Shown in pieces: positions 60,967 through 64,000 of a DNA stretch of 64,000 bases. Under the pieces are notes generated by a model. It was given only the letters and a program-made list of their open reading frames with translations. It was not told the origin of the DNA and made no database searches. Within the stretch, counting starts at the first letter, position 1; each line of letters begins with the position of its first letter. Both the position numbers and the translations under genes were made by a program. The stretch lies in contig NZ_WVRN01000001.1 of NCBI RefSeq assembly GCF_013112245.1, positions 2,732,501 through 2,796,500 of the forward strand, read 5' to 3'. This stretch comes from Ruegeria sp. HKCCD4315 (lineage in GTDB: Bacteria; Pseudomonadota; Alphaproteobacteria; Rhodobacterales; Rhodobacteraceae).

Positions 60967-61842
60967 ATGACCCAGATCGTTTCCTCGCTTGCCGAGATCT
61001 CTGACCGCTATAAGGCGCTGTTTGTCGACCTTTGGGGCTGTGTGCACAACGGCATCACTGCATTCCCCGAAGCCGTTGCGGCATTGCAGACCTATCGTGC
61101 AAAAGGCGGGGTTGTTGTACTTGTGACGAACTCACCGAAGCCTCGGGCAGGCGTGGCTGAACAGTTGGGTCAGTTCAATGTGCCCGCCGATGCCTATGAC
61201 ACCATTGCGACCAGCGGAGATTCCGCGCGCTCAGCGATGTTCCGGGGCGCTGTCGGACACAAGGTTTACTTCATGGGTGAATGGCAGCGAGATGCAGGCT
61301 TTTTCGAGCCTTTGAAGCTTTTGCATCACCCCGTTCATATCGAACGTGTGCCGCTTAAAGAGGCCGAAGGCATTGTTTGCTGTGGCCCGTTCGATCCAAT
61401 GGCCGACCCGGACGTGAACCGACCCGACTTCCTCTATGCCAAGCAGATGGGAATGAAACTGCTTTGCGCTAATCCCGACATTGTTGTTGACCGAGGAGAG
61501 GTGCGGGAATGGTGCGCGGGGGCGTTGGCAAAGCTCTATACCGAAATGGGTGGTGAAAGCCTGTATTTCGGCAAACCGCATCCGCCGATTTATGATCTGG
61601 CCCGCCGCAGGTTGCAGGAGCTGGGGCATGATATTCCAGATGGTGACATTCTGGTAATCGGCGACGGACCCCATACAGACATTCTGGGCGGCATGGGAGA
61701 GGGCATTGATTCCCTGTTTATTTCAGGTGGTCTGGCCGCAGCCGAGACAAAAACGTCGCACCACCCGCATCATGAATCGCTAACCGATTATATCAAAAGG
61801 GAAAAGATCAACCCGACCTTTACAATCGGTCGCTTGCGGTAA
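60967..61842 (+). CDS. HAD family hydrolase (TIGR01459-like)
   Basis: A 291-residue HAD-superfamily phosphatase of the class IIA type. Motif I is KALFVDLWGCVHNG at about 17-30, where the first Asp is the nucleophile and the usual second Asp is Trp-Gly in place. Motif II is VVLVTNSPKPR, and the IIA cap and motif III/IV region is FGKPHPPIYDLARRRL ... VIGDGPHTDILGG. The DLWG form is typical of the TIGR01459 family, whose substrate is unknown. The ATG at 60967 begins the family-like N-terminus. Confidence 0.9.
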   Translation: MTQIVSSLAEISDRYKALFVDLWGCVHNGITAFPEAVAALQTYRAKGGVVVLVTNSPKPRAGVAEQLGQFNVPADAYDTIATSGDSARSAMFRGAVGHKVYFMGEWQRDAGFFEPLKLLHHPVHIERVPLKEAEGIVCCGPFDPMADPDVNRPDFLYAKQMGMKLLCANPDIVVDRGEVREWCAGALAKLYTEMGGESLYFGKPHPPIYDLARRRLQELGHDIPDGDILVIGDGPHTDILGGMGEGIDSLFISGGLAAAETKTSHHPHHESLTDYIKREKINPTFTIGRLR

Positions 61843-61943
61843 TCAGAAAAGACTTGATTTTCTGCAGTTGCGAAGTAATAAAGTTGCCAACCTTGGCCTA
61901 AAGATGGTTTTTTCTTTCACGGCCGATTTCGAGTGAGGGCAAC

Positions 61944-62387
61944 ATGTTGGACAATCTTCCACGCGGAACGATCTGTATTGAAGACATCGAAATGGGCATG
62001 TCCCGCTACCTGCGCAAAGTGGTGACGGACGAAGACATCGAGATGTTCGCGCAGGTTTCAACCGACCGTAATCCGGTGCATCTGGATGACGATTATGCCC
62101 GCGACACGATCTTTGAAGGCCGTATCGCCCACGGGATGCTGACAGCGGGTCTGATCTCGGCGGTGATTGGCGAACAACTGCCCGGCCATGGTACTGTCTA
62201 CATGGGTCAGTCGCTTAAGTTTCTGGCACCTGTGCGCCCCGGCGACATGGTTTACGCCGAAGTGAAGGTTGTCGACATTGATTTTTCCAAGCGCCGGGTC
62301 AAGCTGGATTGCCATTGCTCGGTCGAAGGCAAGAAGGTTCTGATCGGAGAGGCCATGGTCCTGGCACCGTCGCGCAAGTTCGACTGA
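61944..62387 (+). CDS. MaoC-like (R)-specific enoyl-CoA hydratase
   Basis: A 147-residue hot-dog-fold protein. The catalytic motif is FAQVSTDRNPVHLDDDYA at about 35-52, with the Asp and His of the hydratase-2 signature, followed by GRIAHGMLTAGLISAVIGEQLPG. These are characteristic of PhaJ-type (R)-enoyl-CoA hydratases that supply (R)-3-hydroxyacyl-CoA. No polyhydroxyalkanoate genes are nearby, so the pathway is not set. Terminator downstream. Confidence 0.92.
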   Translation: MLDNLPRGTICIEDIEMGMSRYLRKVVTDEDIEMFAQVSTDRNPVHLDDDYARDTIFEGRIAHGMLTAGLISAVIGEQLPGHGTVYMGQSLKFLAPVRPGDMVYAEVKVVDIDFSKRRVKLDCHCSVEGKKVLIGEAMVLAPSRKFD

Positions 62388-62414
62388 TCTGCGCGCCAAC
62401 TCAAATCAATGAAA

Positions 62415-62438
62415 GGCACCCACTGACGGGTGCCTTTT
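62415..62438. terminator. Intrinsic terminator between maoC-like gene and metF
   Basis: A 7-base-pair stem GGCACCC / GGGTGCC with a 6-base loop, followed by TTTTCGTTTT on the plus strand and preceded by AAA, which gives Ts on the minus strand. It serves the plus-strand hydratase and perhaps the convergent metF. Confidence 0.85.
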
Positions 62439-62458
62439 CGTTTTGGAACTTACCAAAT

Positions 62459-63469
62459 CTAGCTTTCTGCACGAAGTCCTGAAGAAGGGCGCGCGCGCCT
62501 GCGCCCTTTCAAAGCACCGGATTCCAGAATGATTTCTGACACCACGTGTTCGCGTCTGTAGGCCATCACATGAACGCCCGAGACGCCAGCGATCTCGCGG
62601 ATCTGCTGGATCAGCTCGATACAGATTTTTTTGCCTTCTTCAGCAGGTTTTTCGGCCTTCTCCATCCGCTCAATAACCTGGTCCGGGATGTGAATTCCGG
62701 GCACATTGCTGCGCATCCAACGCGCCGCGCGCGCCGAAGCTATCGGCCCCACGCCAGCGATTATGAAGACTTTCTTGTCCAGACCGACATCCCGCACCCG
62801 ATCCATGAATTTCTCAAAAAGTGGAATGTCGTAGATATAGTTGGTCTGGATATATTCGGCCCCTGCTTCAACCTTCTTCGCCAGACGATCAGGACGCCAG
62901 TCATAAGGCGGGATGCAAGGGTTCTCTGCCGCACCTAAGAACAGCTGAGGGGGACGTGTGATCTTGCGGCCCGAGAGGAATTTTCCCTGATCGCGCATGG
63001 TTCGGATTGTTCGCAGCAAGGTTAAGGAATCAAAGTCGAATACCGGCTTTGCCCCCGGTTGATCCCCCACGCCAACGCCATCACCGGTCAGACACAGAAC
63101 ATTGCTCACGCCCAGCGCTGCGGCCCCAAGCACATCGCCCTGAATGGCAATGCGATTCCGGTCCCGGCAGGAAATCTGATACACCGGAGAATAACCAGCG
63201 CGCGTCAGCAATGCGCAAATTCCAATCGAAGACATATGGCAATTCGCGCCCGAAGCATCGGTTGCGTTTATTGCGTCAGCAACCTCTCCAAGCGGCTGCG
63301 CGGCCTGAAAAACATCCTCGGGGTCAGCGCTGTCGGGTGGGTTCAACTCGGCCGTCACCGCAAACCGACCCGAGCGCAAGACCCTTTCCAATCGACTGTG
63401 CGATACATACCCGTCAGGAACAGGAACATAGCCGATTGGCTCTACCGCGTTGCGATGTGGGTCGTTCAT
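62459..63469 (-). CDS. metF: Methylenetetrahydrofolate reductase
   Basis: A 336-residue flavoprotein (TIM barrel) that interconverts methylene- and methyl-tetrahydrofolate. Recognisable parts are TAELNPPDSADPEDVF near residue 40, the NATDASGANCHMSS flavin/folate region, VLCLTGDGVGVGDQPGA, and GAEYIQTNYIYDIPLFEKFM. It is longer than E. coli MetF (296). The start overlaps the stop of the upstream MetV-like gene as ATGA. That partnership resembles MetV-MetF of acetogens, so electron supply may not come directly from NADH. In roseobacters this enzyme could also oxidise methyl-THF from DMSP demethylation; that is inference. Confidence 0.93.
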   Translation of the reverse strand: MNDPHRNAVEPIGYVPVPDGYVSHSRLERVLRSGRFAVTAELNPPDSADPEDVFQAAQPLGEVADAINATDASGANCHMSSIGICALLTRAGYSPVYQISCRDRNRIAIQGDVLGAAALGVSNVLCLTGDGVGVGDQPGAKPVFDFDSLTLLRTIRTMRDQGKFLSGRKITRPPQLFLGAAENPCIPPYDWRPDRLAKKVEAGAEYIQTNYIYDIPLFEKFMDRVRDVGLDKKVFIIAGVGPIASARAARWMRSNVPGIHIPDQVIERMEKAEKPAEEGKKICIELIQQIREIAGVSGVHVMAYRREHVVSEIILESGALKGRRRARPSSGLRAES

Positions 63470-64000
63470 TTCTTCAGTTCCCGGTTCATTGCATTGGGCG
63501 GCTCGGTGGCCAGCGGCGCTGAGGAAGGTTCGTTTTCACGTGCCTCCGGGAAGGCTTCGGCAAGGGTTACACGCGCGGCATCGCGGGCCTCGCGTTCTTG
63601 CGCGGCAATCTCGCGGCTGACCCGCAACCAAGACGACGAGCCTTTCAACGTGTGCTCCACTGGCGGCAGAACTTCCTTTATCTTTTCACCCCCGTGCCGC
63701 ATGCGGCTGGCTCCGTCCCAAGCCAAGGCCCACACGCATTTCATGTCAGGCTTCACTTCGCAGAACTCGCCTGGACGCACGCCACCACACGGACCATTTC
63801 GCAACTGCTTTGGGCAGTTCATCGGGCAGGACATGCCGGTCGATGACAACACGCATTGACCGCACATCTTGCAGTCGAACAACAGGGTTTTGACGCCCTT
63901 TTCGACCAACGCTATGGGGCGTTCGACGCGGTTGTAGCCGATCTTTGCAAAAAGCGGATCCATCGCGACCATGCCGCGTTCGACGCACTTGTAAATCCAC
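63466..64000 (-). CDS. MetV-like Cys-rich partner of MetF (MTHFR C-terminal domain protein), 5' end missing
   Basis: At least 178 residues; the frame stays open through the right edge (WIYKCVERGMVAMDPLF precedes the first internal ATGs), so the true start is outside. The conserved region FDCKMCGQCVLSSTGMSCPM and NCPKQLRNGPCGG, with a further Cys pair (FCEVKPDMKC), is the PF12225-type domain found in MetV and fused to some MTHFRs. Eight or more cysteines suggest zinc and/or Fe-S binding. The C-terminal tail is helical and less conserved. Coupled to metF by ATGA. It probably delivers electrons or stabilises MetF. Confidence 0.88.
   Translation of the reverse strand, partial: WIYKCVERGMVAMDPLFAKIGYNRVERPIALVEKGVKTLLFDCKMCGQCVLSSTGMSCPMNCPKQLRNGPCGGVRPGEFCEVKPDMKCVWALAWDGASRMRHGGEKIKEVLPPVEHTLKGSSSWLRVSREIAAQEREARDAARVTLAEAFPEARENEPSSAPLATEPPNAMNRELKK

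Overview
The window reads as chromosomal DNA of a marine alphaproteobacterium of the Roseobacter group (Rhodobacterales, Ruegeria-like). The evidence is GC-rich coding sequence, dense ATGA/GTGA overlaps, and family sets typical of that group: DUF1150 behind an Hsp20, mce next to DUF1467, three DUF6455-like proteins, a Hint-domain protein, a sulfate adenylyltransferase/APS kinase fusion, and a MetV-like protein next to metF. This assignment rests on recalled family distributions; no search was run. There is no rRNA, tRNA, CRISPR array, insertion sequence or integrase that I could support. The window is mostly housekeeping chromosome with small accessory islands, and one gene runs off each end.

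Layout. 1-670: SseB-family fragment and an Fe-S type uracil-DNA glycosylase (minus). 880-5460: polysaccharide operon kpsT-kpsE-kdsA-phosphomannomutase (export ATPase, Wzz/KpsE-type protein, KDO-8-P synthase, sugar phosphomutase). 5.5-9.4 kb: AsmA, RimO and a basic exported peptide. 9.5-12.1 kb: small lipoprotein, CDGSH protein, three tandem Cys-rich DUF6455-like genes, IMPACT-family protein and M48 lipoprotein protease. 12.2-15.9 kb: small conserved genes, nitroreductase, EI24 membrane protein, mce-DUF1467, a stand-alone response regulator and a 39-residue membrane peptide. 15.9-23.9 kb: aspS, a CPBP protease-like protein, pabC/pabB and, divergently, carB followed by a 24-residue lipoprotein. 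23.9-31.6 kb: marR-adaptor-RND pump operon, a divergent KAS III-like gene and a large polytopic membrane protein. 31.7-32.5 kb: a phage-type regulator with a gene-poor flank.

32.5-39.1 kb: tdk, 2-hydroxyacid dehydrogenase, CsaA-like protein, proC, ybjN, ubiK, then lgt-midA-pgeF with stop/start overlaps. 39.4-41.3 kb: a 42-residue basic peptide unit, a Hint protein and an Lrp regulator. 41.5-46.2 kb: trxB, a predicted membrane-heme/2Fe-2S/adenylate cyclase fusion, and the sat-cysC fusion. 46.2-48.9 kb: DXD glycosyltransferase, PhzF protein, hsp20-DUF1150. 49.0-51.6 kb: YdcH, purE, a ProC-like oxidoreductase and purK. 51.6-54.5 kb: orphan phnM, lipase, EamA transporter. 54.7-56.8 kb: groESL with promoter and CIRCE operator. 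56.8-64 kb: DUF2161 nuclease-like, TraB/GumN, Mn-dependent pyrophosphatase, DUF389, HAD phosphatase, MaoC hydratase, metF and a MetV-like partner cut by the right edge.

The most interesting items are the three-module redox cyclase next to trxB, the triple DUF6455-like cluster beside a CDGSH protein, the candidate RNA thermometer and heat-shock promoter on hsp20, the ProC-like gene placed between purE and purK, and several very small secreted or membrane peptides. I found no clearly unprecedented defence or mobile system.
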